From assembly GCA_016987375.1 (NCBI GenBank), contig PJRA01000263.1:4479319-4543318 (forward strand): a stretch of 64,000 nucleotides of DNA, read 5' to 3'. The notes below the pieces were generated by a model. That model did not search any database, was not told where the DNA came from, and saw only the letters and a list, made by a program, of their open reading frames with translations. This DNA is from Brachionus koreanus (lineage: Eukaryota > Rotifera > Eurotatoria > Ploima > Brachionidae). The position numbers were made by a program, and so were the translations under genes. Shown here one piece after another: positions 12,140 through 23,423 of the stretch; position 1 is the stretch's first letter, and each line of letters starts with the position of its first letter.

Positions 12140-15100
12140 TGTATGTATAACCTTTTATTTTTATACTAGTTTATTTTTATTCTGATTATATCGAGTTCAA
12201 ATGAAGGCTATTTACATGACATGAGACTTTTAAAATAAAAACAAATTTTCATAAAAACCAAAAAGCGTTCGAATTATTTTCTTTTTATATAACAGAATAA
12301 TTTTAAACTTCTTTGCTAAAAAAAATCTAAACATAAAGTTCGAAAATTAAGCTTGCATATATCGAAGTTAACTTTACCTATTTTTGCAAAAACAAAAAAC
12401 GATTCTGAGCTGAATCTACATTTTGTTTTTGAAGCAAGTAAATTTTTTAATTATATAACAAAGCCTAAATTGATAAATTAAATTAAATTCAAATGTAAAA
12501 AGAATTACTTTGACTGATCAAATAAGTAAATAAAAAATTATGGAATATTTTACTTTTGATTGATGATAAGGAATCATTTAGATCAATGAACACACATTTT
12601 TTTTTCATACTTGAAAAAAAAATCTTTAAAAAATTATCATTTATTTCTTGAAACATAACAAAAAAAACTAATTTAAAGAAAAAAGAGTGCCATTTTAAAA
12701 TAAGTTATGCTTCTATTTAATGAAAGATAAATTAGTATTTATTGAGTACATCCATCCATCTTACGGATAAATTCAATTCATTCATTTATTTAGTACATGC
12801 ATCAGAAGACTTAAATTAATATTGTATTCAATTTTGACCAAATAAAAAAAATAAACTAGACATAATTAAATATGAGATGGATGTGTCATCAATAATCAGA
12901 AATAAGAATTTGACAAGAATCATAATAGTTCAATAATGGATTCAAAATTATGAGTGTTTGATTGGTGCTCGTCACTAGCGATTAAATGGGTCATAGTAGA
13001 ATCAAAATACATAACTAGTATTCAATTATTGACACTTAAAGACTAAAATTAGGACACCAACGTCACTTTAACTAAAAAAAAATTATTACAAAAATAAGGA
13101 GTTTCCAATCGGATCTTAAAAATGACTAACTTGACTAATGTTGAATCTTCTAGACGATCGACTGATAGCTGCAAAACGTTAAATTTACTCACAATTGACT
13201 CACAAGTCACAACAGGTATATATTTCAAACTTAACTTCAGCTTAAATAATTCTCTCTACTTAAACGAGGAAAAATTTTCGATTTAATTCGCCATTTTTTT
13301 TTGCTAATATTTTCATCGATAGAATTTCTTTTTTGTTGTTTTTTTTTTAATATAACAAGAAAATAAAATTATTTTTGTTTTAGTTTTTTTTTTATTTTCG
13401 TTTTGAATAATTTTCTGTTCGAGATACGAGTGAGTGCGTGAGAATGTGATGGAGAGAGGGATCGATTATGAACGTCAAATGTTTGGGTCGGACTCAGGCC
13501 CGTCGGTCATAATTTAGCTATACAGCTAGCTTTGTCTAGAACAATCTTTAACACATATTTCTCGCAGCTGCTTTCTTAAATAGCTTTTGCTATTGTTAGA
13601 CTCTAATTCAATGCAGAGAAATTTTTGTGCAAATGAGAGCGATATTCACGATTGTTTATTAATTTACTAGAAATGAAATCTTTGTTTCATAAGAATAATT
13701 TTAGAAATTGAAACAAGACTAACAATGACGATTCGAATGTTGAATTATTTATTAAATTAAACTTTATTTAAATTAGATTTAAGGAAAACTATGAGAAATA
13801 AAACTTGAAAAATATTGAAAAATGAGCCGCTTTAGGAGAAGACATTTTGCATATATTATTAAAATTTTATCTCATGCGGCAAACTCTGCATTCATTGTCT
13901 ACCTTAAATTAAAAGAGTTAATTTAATGCTATTTTTGTTTTAAATTAGTATTAAGTCTATGGCTGTAATTTTGCTGATTTATTCTCATTTAAATAAAAGC
14001 TTTTAATAATCACTATTTTTATAATTTTTCAAGAATCATTAAAAGATCGTTTTTTTTTAAGCAAAAAATTCTAACTATGCTTATAAATGTTAAGTTAAAT
14101 CCTATATTTTCTTTATTATAATTTAAATTAAATATTTATTCTAATTGAATGATAATCAATCTTTGAGTCTTAAAGCTTGCTATTTCGAGACAAAATTTAA
14201 ATCAGCGAAAAGCCTTCTAGTTAATGATCCAAAGTGAAAACAAAATATTGATTAAAAAACTAAATAATTTCTATTTACATAAAGGTTTTAAAAAATACTG
14301 GGTTTTGAATAAAACGTGCATGACAATACTTCAAATGGAATTAAATAAAATCTTTTATAATTTATAAAATTAACTGTTTTAAAATCTACTTTATTTAATT
14401 TAAACAAGTACCGTTTGTAAAATAAAAATTAAAAAAAAGATGGAAAAAATTTCCATGAAAAAAAATTTAAGTTACTAACTTTTCGATATGTTTTAATCTA
14501 ATTTTTGAAAAAAAATACAATCTTCTAAAATAAATAGATTGATTAGAATTTAATTAAAATATAGAATGTTAAATTAAAACTCAAAATTTTTATTTACATC
14601 TTCAAGAGAATCATAATTTTACCATAGTTATTCAAAATTTAATTTCGGACACTTCGAAACATAATAATAGCATGTATAAAAATAAAAAAAATAAAAAAAA
14701 TAATTAGTATTTTTTAGAAATAATTGGAAAAAATATTATACTCATAGCATTTAGGAAACAAATTAGAATATTTAATCATCGTTTTGAGCTAAAGATATTT
14801 AGATATATCCAATTTGTGAATGTATATTCGATTCTACCTAGAAAACTATTGTATTTAATCGTTTATTTATCTTCAATATAAGTATAAAAACATATGCATA
14901 TGCTATTTAATAAATATGTTAGAATGAAGTAAAAAAAAAAACTAAAAAATTCAATTAACTTTATTCTAAATAATTTGATTGAATTTTAAAATTTAAAGGA
15001 TTTGGACAATTGAAAAATAAAAGTAACCAAATCGTGTGCCTAAATTTAAATTGTTATCTTAATTGAATATTAGTGTAAATTTAGCCAACTATTTATCATT

Positions 15101-15415
15101 TTTTAGTACAAAAAATTAATTTCTAATTTAAATCAGATTTTTTTGTGCAATCAATTAATTTGTAGTGAAAAGCTTTTCATTATCTTATTTTGAAATAATA
15201 ATTAATAAAAAAATAGATTTCACAAATGTAATTTATTGAAAATAAATTATTTAAATTCTTTTTAAAACTATTAAAAACTTAAATAATTGAAAGCTACAAT
15301 GATTTGTGAATGATTTGAAAATAAAAAAAAAAATTTTTCTTGTTTTATTATTAGTTTTCACTATAAAAGTATATATTATCTTAATAAAAAAATCTTTTAA
15401 TATATTGTTGTTTAT
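12140..15415. other. Intergenic, CHD upstream region
   Basis: About 3.3 kb of AT-rich DNA lies between the CHD start codon and the 3' end of cathepsin L. No coding exon was recognised. One less AT-rich island at about 13420-13620 stands out and could contain the CHD promoter and a non-coding first exon. The rest is homopolymer-rich and shows nothing recognisable. Confidence 0.6.
13420..13560 (-). promoter_or_regulatory. Possible CHD promoter / 5' UTR island
   Basis: This GC-richer patch sits 1.3 kb upstream of the CHD start codon. Read on the minus strand it contains a pyrimidine-rich stretch with CTCTCTCC and CACGCACTCACTCG, and ends in a GAACAG that could be an exon edge. No TATA box is evident. 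Assignment rests only on composition and position. Confidence 0.25.
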
Positions 15416-16405
15416 TTAAACAAGTGGATATGAAGCCATTGAAGCAATACCGCACATATTGTTGCTGTTACGAGCCATCCAGATGTATCCTTGGTTACCC
15501 CAGCCAGTTCCCCATGAATTTTTGACGATGTAGTAATCTTGTCCTTGTCCTAATGAATCATAACCAACAGCAGTGACACCATGATCTAAGTAGAGAGAGC
15601 TACAGTAGTCATCAGTATAAATACCAGATGAATAAAATTGGAATGACATTTGACTAGCATCGATGGCAACTGAAATTGGTCCGACAGTGGCAATTGCTTC
15701 GGTCAAAGCTTCTTCATTACCAGATTCAATATCTACAAATCCAGTATCAGTAGCTCCAACATTGGATGGGTCAAATTTGCATTTTCCATCTCTGGCAGTG
15801 TATGGGTATGAGTCTTCAGTATCAATACCATTGTTAGCTTTGATGTATTCGAAAGCTTGATCCATTAAACCACCATTGCAACCCATGTTGCCATATTTAC
15901 CTGAACAATCAACTAAATTTTGTTCAGACAAAGAGACAAGATTTCCAGATTGTTTGAAGTGTTGACCTTCCAAAGAAGCGACAGCTGAGAAAGCCCAGCA
16001 TGAGCCACATTGTCCTTGATCTTTAATTGGAGTAACATATCCTTGAGTTCTCCAATCGACAGCATCTGGAACGCTGACTTTTGTTCGTGGAGCGATGTTT
16101 CGTGGTCTACTAGCAAGTCTGGTCGAGTTAAAGCCATTAAAAATTCGAGCAAATTCCAAGTTGGTCATATCACCATATTTGTTCATCTTGACTGTGAATG
16201 ATTTTTTTCCCAATTGAGCTTGTAAGTTGTGTTGTCTAATAAATCTCAAATTATTTTCCCAAATCAATCGTCTTTCATTCTCTTCGCTTTGTGAAGCATA
16301 ATTTTTTTGATGAGTACTTTTAAATGATTCCCAATAACCATTTAATGATGAGTCTAAAGCCGAGGCAACACAAACCAAGGCAAATGCCAATATTAAACTT
16401 TTCAT
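15416..16405 (-). CDS. CTSL: Cathepsin L-like cysteine protease, single exon
   Basis: A secreted or lysosomal papain-family (C1A) endopeptidase of 329 residues, the usual length of procathepsin L. There is a signal peptide at about 1-17, then an I29 inhibitory prodomain (about 24-83) carrying the ERFNIN-type spaced residues, and a mature enzyme starting near VPDAVDWR (112). The oxyanion glutamine is Q130, the catalytic cysteine C136 in GQCGSCWAF, the histidine H275 in [10 protein letters not shown] and the asparagine N296 in [20 protein letters not shown] is typical of cathepsin L rather than B. No intron interrupts the frame. The TAA stop runs into ATAAA, giving an AATAAA that overlaps the stop, and a TATA box lies 56 nt upstream of the ATG. 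All catalytic residues are present, so an active enzyme is expected. Confidence 0.97.
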   Translation of the reverse strand: MKSLILAFALVCVASALDSSLNGYWESFKSTHQKNYASQSEENERRLIWENNLRFIRQHNLQAQLGKKSFTVKMNKYGDMTNLEFARIFNGFNSTRLASRPRNIAPRTKVSVPDAVDWRTQGYVTPIKDQGQCGSCWAFSAVASLEGQHFKQSGNLVSLSEQNLVDCSGKYGNMGCNGGLMDQAFEYIKANNGIDTEDSYPYTARDGKCKFDPSNVGATDTGFVDIESGNEEALTEAIATVGPISVAIDASQMSFQFYSSGIYTDDYCSSLYLDHGVTAVGYDSLGQGQDYYIVKNSWGTGWGNQGYIWMARNSNNMCGIASMASYPLV

Positions 16406-16460
16406 ATTTTTGATTTCTGAAATTTTAAATTAATGATTTTTTTTCGAAAATAATGCAATC

Positions 16461-16468
16461 CTTTTATA
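16461..16468 (-). promoter_or_regulatory. TATA box of the cathepsin L gene
   Basis: TATAAAAG on the minus strand lies 56 nt upstream of the ATG. It is flanked by slightly GC-richer bases in an otherwise A/T-poor-information region. At the usual 25-30 nt spacing, transcription would begin about 20-30 nt before the start codon, leaving a short 5' UTR. Confidence 0.7.
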
Positions 16469-17986
16469 CCGAATATTCTTCAGAAAATTTTACCTTAATG
16501 AGAATTAACAGTCTTTTTATCGCATTAATGATAAGATTTATGTCTTTAATTTGATTACCATTTTTCTCTTTATCTTTATGTTAAACTGATTTTTCTAGCT
16601 TTATTGAGAATTTGAGCAGTTTATTTATTAAAAATAGTGTCAAGTTTTATTATTTTGAAAAGTCACAAGACTTCACAAGCTCTTAAACAAAATTACGTGA
16701 ATTTTCGTCTTGAAATTTTTATTGACTACTAAATTTTTCACATGACATTGCAAATCACAAGATTAATCATCAGGGGTATGATCTGTTTATGATTTTAGAT
16801 TTTTAGAGATTTTTAGGCCAATTTAGAATTTTAGAATTTTAATTTGATCCAATTTTAAATTTCATTTTTATAAATGGTTAAAATTAAATTTTTAAATTTA
16901 AGTAATTTTTAACAAAATATGAATTAATGATCATTTTATTTGAATTTAAATTTTTAAAAAAATAACTTAGTTTTAAATATATATAAAAAAATATTTATAT
17001 ATTTTTCTCTAAAATCTCTTTTAAAATCTATAGGAAATTTCAAATAAGCAATTTTTTTAAAAAACAAAGATCCTTGATAGTTTATTTTAAGACAATATGT
17101 ATAAAAAAGTAAAAAGTGACATGGAATAAAAAATCATCAAATTATTGTATCTTTCACAAAAAAATTCGTTTAAATTTCCAAAAATACTTTTATTTCTTAG
17201 AATTTAAATTTTGATTTAGTTTTGAGTTAATTTAAATCGATTAAATTAACAACTTATCTTTTATTTTTAAATGGATTAAAAATTCAAAATTAAAATTTAA
17301 AATAAATTGTAGATTGCAAAATATTGATATTCATTTTTTGATTCTAAAATCAAGATAAATTTTAATTTTTAATAACAAATGTCAAAGTTATATTATGAAA
17401 ATTTTAAGTCAAAAAATCTAAAAATATAAAACCTTGAAATTTTTATCAAGAATTCTTGTTCAATATATAAAAAAATAACATTTTAATATGCATTATTTAT
17501 AAAATTTGGATAAGTAAGAACAGTTGTTTAAAAAAGATTTCTTTAACATCAATTTTTTTTAAATCACTAAAAATTGTTTGTCTAAATGTAAAAATAAAAA
17601 ATTATTACATTAATTATAAATTTAGTTTTTTGAAGCTTTAGTACTCCCTGCTTGGCTGAATAAATTAAAAAATCAATTTAAAGTGAAAAATTTAAATATA
17701 AATATGATAAATATGATAAATTGAAAATAAAAAAAAAATTTCAATAAATATTTAAATTTCAGATCGATCATAAAAATTTAATTGAAAAAAAAATTTTAAA
17801 AAGTCTTTTTTAATTTTCTCATTTTTAGTTAATCAAATGAAATAATTTTAATTTTCACTTTAGAATTAAAAAAAACCGTTATTTTATAACAACATTTGAT
17901 GTATAAAATTTATTTAAAAATAACCCACAGTCGTTTTTTTTTTTTCTAAGTAAGAAAGAACAATTAAATATACAAAATTAGAAAAA
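16469..17986. other. Intergenic, nothing recognised
   Basis: About 1.5 kb of AT-rich sequence lies between the cathepsin L promoter and the 3' end of the semaphorin gene. Many short A/T runs and local self-complementary stretches are present, but no coding, RNA gene or element was recognised. Confidence 0.6.
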
Positions 17987-20900
17987 TTATAATTCTTGAT
18001 CGAGATTTGTTCTCATCGGTAAAGCAAATGATGTACGCTGGTTTTTTATTGACTTGAGCGTAGCTGATCCATTTAAATTTGAATAATTGCCATATCTTAA
18101 TGTCCCACTTCCGTTCGTAATATTTACACTATTGGAATTAAGAATATTTGAGTTATTATTCACTATACTGTTACTGTTTTTATTAAAATCTTTATGATTA
18201 ACATAAGTATTAAAGCTTTTTGTCGGTAAACCTAATGTACTCATTTTTTGATTGCTTTGTTTAGTCCTCTTCAGAGTTCCTGAGGTAATTGTGCTATTTA
18301 TAATTTCATCATCGTCATCTTCATCTGGTAAGACATCGTTGAGAAGTGAAGAAATTCCAGTTGGATCAAAACGATTGCCTATTGTAAAATATTCTTTACT
18401 ATGGTTTGAGCTAACATAATGACTGCCTGTTTCAGAACTACTTGAACTAAATTTTGCATTTTCAGTAGAACAACTAGAACCAGTAACATCATCCGAATTT
18501 TCAATTGTAAAATTCTTATTACTTTTTCTCTTTTTCTTACGAATGCAGCAACAACAATTGCTTGATTTATAACTTAAGCAAGTTATTATCAAAACCAAAG
18601 ATGAACCAAGCACAAATGTGCCAATTCCGACTAATGCCAAATGATATAAACTAAACTTTATTTCTTGATTGGTGTCAATATCGGTAATTTTGCCTATATA
18701 TCCTTTTTTTTGAGTGCAATTTCTTGCAATACAAGAAATGACCTCTTCATTTTTTCCTTCACATTTAAAAGTGTTTAAGCAAGTACGTGAGCGCTTTTGA
18801 AAACCATTGCCGCAGCTAACAGAACATGGAGAGAAATCGGACCAACAACTCCAGCCAGAATCATCAACATTTGGCCTACATTCACATTTTTTTGTTTCAT
18901 CAGCACTTCCAAAACAAGTACCGCGAATGCATTTCCTAGATCGTTTTTGTTCATCTTGACAGCTTTTACACATAGACCAAGCACTCCATTCAGTCCATAA
19001 TCCAAGTTCTTTCAAGTCTCCTTTTAATAAAAGCATTCATAAAAAAACATTAATAAGAAATAAAAATGTTTACTCATTGATTGACAGATTTTGTTGTTCT
19101 TGCACAGTCTATATTCAATAGAAATGCTTAAATTGAGCATATTTGTTTGAGTAATGTCTGCATCTGGGTCTAATTGGCAAGAAAACTTTGACCTTTTGTC
19201 CAATTTTTGGCCTGTTCTATTGTTAGAATCAACACTTTCCCATTGTGTAATAAGATTTGATTTCTGATTTGGACATTTATGAGAATTGCATGTTCGCCAT
19301 TCTTGATTGCATCCAAGACATGTTCTACCATTGCAAACACGACGTCTCATTTGAAACCCTTCACCACAAGATTTGCTGCATGCTTCCCAAGCACCCCAAC
19401 TTGACCATTGACTGTTTGAATGGCAAGGATTTATCATTTCATTTGTACATATTTCTTCTTCGATCTCTGGGCCAACACACAATCTTCCATTGAATCGAGG
19501 AGAAGGATTAGTACAAGATCTAGTTCTGGTTCTGATAACAACTGGGTTTTTGTGATTAGGATCGCAAACAGACAAAGAATTTATTTTACATGCCGACCAA
19601 TCAGACCATTCAGTCCATCCACCATTTACCTCGCAATCTAAAATTTCTATTGAGTCATTTTCATCGCAATTTTTTCCTCCATTACGTGGCTCAGGATTAT
19701 TGCATAGTCTCATTCTGCATTTGCAATTTTCGCCGATGGTTGATTTGCATTTTACCCAAGGTCCCCAATTTGAGAATCCTCCATCGACTGGAACTTTAGT
19801 CAAGGGACAAGTATTGATTGCATACTGATGAAAATTTTTATTTAAGGCCAAGGATTCTTGAGTGTTTATTTTGAAAATTGATATACAATTTTGACTTCTC
19901 GAGTCCCACACGCAATATGGATCCATTGTATTTAAGCATCCAAAATAAGTGCTTTGAGACTCGCAATTCGAAAGCTTTAATTTAATCAAACTAAAACTCG
20001 AGGCAATAAGTAAGCTTCGGTCATGCATAGTTTTTAAAATTGCAATATTATTTATTGAATTTGGAATAGATTGTTTATTAGGCTCAAATATGTCAATTTC
20101 TTCTATTAAACAACTGGTCGATTGACGCTGTCCTGCTGTTAATAAAGAGTATTTTTGTATTGTATTACGTCCAGTGGCAGCAAAAAGTATATCAATATTC
20201 TCATGTTTAGTATCAATGTTATCTATGGTTATTTTTAATAAACGATTATTTTCAACAACGACTATTGGGTTTTCAAAAATTGGTTTGATGCTCAAATGTT
20301 TGAGAGGATATTGATTTGATCCTAGGAAATTATTGCTTGAACGCTTGTTTTCATTAAATTTGCTTGAAGGTTCACATTTAGGAAAAACAGCTTTTTTGTC
20401 TAAGGGCTCCCAGAAAGATGTAGGTGACTTTTGATGTGTAAAAGGTCCCTGAAATGCAGCTTCAAAAGAATCCATATTATAGACACAAATTGCGCTTCCT
20501 TTCATTCCATTTCTTAAAATATACAATTATTATAATTTTTAATTTTTGTACATTTTTATCGATTTTATGATTGAAATTTTAAAAGATCAATTAAAGTAAA
20601 AAATTTTAAATTTTTAAAAAGAAAATATCCCTTGAATTTTCCTTTAATGATTTTAAAGATTTTTTTAGTAAATTAATTATCAATTTTGGTTATTTTCTCT
20701 GTTCAACTCCTAATTACCATAACCAACAAAATAATCTAGCAAATAACAAGTTGTTGGTCTATTGAGACTAAAAATTTATATGATGGGACAAGCATTATTG
20801 ATTTTTAGAACAGACAAAATTTGGAACAAATCTATGGTTTTACTTTTTTTATTTATTTCTTTATTCTTTGTAAATAAAGTTATAAAATATGCTACTTTTG

Positions 20901-23423
20901 AATTATTTTTTTTCAAAATACATATTTGTTTAGGTCAACGAATTCTAAATTCTTAAGTCTAAATGAACATTTTCTTTTGATTAACCAGAAAAATTGTCTT
21001 ATAAAACTCCTAAACCGTAAGTTGTACCTTTTTAGTACCCTATTAAACACTATCAAAACGTCGTTAGTACGTCTATCACGTGATTTTGATGGTTTATTCC
21101 CAAAGAATACTGAAAATAATAATTAAATAAAGTAAAACCATAGATTTTTTCCAAATTTTGTCTGTTCAAACAATCAATAATGTATGTCCTATCATAAAGA
21201 TTTTAAGTCTTAAAATAAAATCCAAAAAAAATCAAATTTAGAATTTTAATGGTCGTAGATTACGAATTTAAAATCAAAAATTAGAAATTTAGCTAGCACC
21301 GAAGTTCGGAATTTCCTGCATTTTATGCTTTGAACTTTTTTTTTAATGAAAAATGTGAATTAAGAATTTTTAGTGACATGTATCAAAACAAAAAATAACA
21401 TTAATTACTTTCTCTTTTAAAATAAGTTCTGCAAAAGCCATATTTAAATTTTGCAGCATTATTTTTAAATTTTATAAAAAATTTTCAAGTTTGACTTCAA
21501 CATAATTGATATAAATTTTTTAATGTTAATGCGAAAATGGCTATTGTAACATGCAACTTGATTGATCTTATTGATCTTATATTTTCATATTTTATTATTT
21601 TTAGATTTTTGGTGCAATTTTTCAGAAAATTTAAAAAACTCTCTCAAATTATTTTGTAAACAAAAAAAATTTTTTAATTTTTTGAAATATTGCACAAAAA
21701 ATCTAAAAATATGAAAATGTAAAAATGTAAAATTATTTTCATTTTGCCAATTTTTTAGGAAAAAATTTATTAAATTAATTGGAAAAGAAGAAAAAAACTA
21801 ATTTTCAAAAACTTACAATGGAGTGTTAAAAACAGCATAAATCAGTTTTCTTTTTTCATCATAAAATACGTCTTGAATTTCCTCGAAATAAAATGGATAT
21901 CTCTTCTCTTTATCCTGATTCAAATATATATTAAAATTATTCGTATAGAACTTGAATGAATTAGGTAGAAAACAATCAATTTTAGCTTTTTCAAAAGATT
22001 TCCATTCGTCATGATTGTCGTCGCCTTGTTCATGTTTGCACACTCTAACAACTCTTGAGACTATTTTCTATTTTTAGTAAAGTAAAATAAAATAATAGTA
22101 AAAAATTATCTTTAATTTGAAAAATTAAAAAATAAAAAAAAATACCCCGCCAAAATTCATATACTCTAGCGCACTTTCTCGAATAAAGAAGTAAACATAA
22201 TCGCCAATGCTTAATGAAGCTACAAATACTGGCTCTATATTTTTCAAAATTTATTTAAAACTAGCATAGACTAGAGTTAATTTACCATTAAGCCAATTGG
22301 AATTGTACGGGATTGTTTTTAGTGATTTTGATGGACCAAAATTTCTAGCTATTAAAAAGTCAGGCCTCATTTCTGAATTTTCGTATTCAACATTTGTGCC
22401 AAAATAAATGTCACCATTAGATAAGCTAACAAATGTAGAACTAACGTGCGGCGACTTTGATATACGTCCTATTCCATCCATATTTTCAAATATATTGTTG
22501 ATAGAAACAGCAGAACGCCTAGAACAAAACGTTCTAATCGTGTTTGTTCCACAATAAAAAATCTGCTCGTTTTTAGAATTATTTCTTGAGTAAAATCCCA
22601 AAAGATTGATGTAATTATGACAAGGCTTGTCATGGCAGTAATCCGAATTCTCTTCTCTTAAGAATATTATATCATTTATCCGGTCTTTAATTTTAAGTTG
22701 TTCTTGAGCATACGAAATTTTGATTAGAAAATCTCTTAAAAATAAAAAAATTAAGAATAGTCTTTTAGGCTTAATTGTTCTGTCTATTTACTTTGCTGAT
22801 ACATATACATTCTCATTTGCAGGATCTACTAAAATTTGTTTAAAGTCGCTCAAGTTATTCAGGTCAATTGGATAGCTTGAATAAACAAGTTCTTCCTGGT
22901 TTATTTTGTTTTTGTCAGTTTCCAAAGACTGTGGAAAGATTTGCATGCGATTTTTGCTCTCTAAATATAAAAAAAATAAATTCAATGAAATTGAAAAATT
23001 CTAAAATATTTTTTTAACGTTATTTTTATTTTTTTTTAAGAAGTATTTTTTTAATTGAAAAAAAAAATTAATTTAAATTAATAATTGCTTAATTATTTTG
23101 AAAATTTTGTTTATTTGAGTGTGTGACTATCGTTTTATCGCCAATAAAAAAATGCTTTTGATTCAAAAATTTTGTAAAAGAAATTTAATACAAAGAGATA
23201 AAATTTTACCTGAATATGTGACATGGTTAGTATCCAAGAAATCTTGAACTGTGCTACTTCGCACATTTCTATTCGTGTAGTTGAAACTATTTAATTTGTT
23301 GATATTTGGTTTTACATCATTAAATTCGTAACAATTTGTTTTTTGAATCAGATTATACAAACAAATAATTGTTAAAAATTTAATTACAGGCCATTTTAAA
23401 TATTTTAAATAGTTAGTGTGCAT
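17987..23423 (-). CDS. SEMA5: Semaphorin 5-type axon-guidance receptor/ligand (seven exons)
   Basis: A type I membrane semaphorin that signals through plexins in axon guidance and morphogenesis. Exons, 5' to 3': 23423-23210, 22960-22792, 22734-22286, 22234-22146, 22067-21817, 20512-19074 and 19020-17987. Phases close throughout and give 1,214 residues. A signal peptide lies at about 14-33. The sema domain (about 75-545) shows the CHNYINLLG, FVASLSIGDYVYFF and SRVVRVCKHEQGDD signatures. A PSI module follows (about 577-610, GCLNTMDPYCVWD). Next come at least five thrombospondin type 1 repeats, among them GGFSNWGPW, GGWTEWSDWSAC and SQWSSWGAWEACSKSCG. One transmembrane helix lies near 993-1020, followed by a Cys-rich juxtamembrane stretch and a serine/asparagine-rich tail. 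TSP1 repeats with a single membrane span define class 5; human SEMA5A is of similar plan but somewhat shorter. The start codon is supported by the signal peptide. Intron 5 (20513-21816) is unusually long and carries two foldbacks. Confidence 0.93.
20765..21210. repeat. 446-bp foldback element with ~81-bp terminal inverted repeats
   Basis: Positions 20765-20845 and 21130-21210 are near-identical reverse complements. Shared cores include GAACAGACAAAATTTGGA, ATCTATGGTTTTACTT and CATTATTGATT. Weaker complementarity continues inward for about 50 nt. There is no transposase frame and no clear target-site duplication. The structure suits a non-autonomous MITE or foldback transposon inside semaphorin intron 5. 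Confidence 0.8.
21581..21718. repeat. ~138-bp hairpin-forming inverted repeat
   Basis: The arms 21581-21638 and 21669-21718 are complementary, including an AGATTTTTGGTGCAAT-like core against ATTGCACAAAAAATCT, with a loop of about 30 nt. It lies in the same semaphorin intron as the larger foldback but shares no obvious sequence with it. It may be a MITE relic or a structured intronic RNA. Confidence 0.65.

Noticed and set aside
20762..21126. Short plus-strand frames inside semaphorin intron 5
   Set aside because: They lie within the foldback element and have low-complexity hydrophobic composition; no transposase or other family motif is present.
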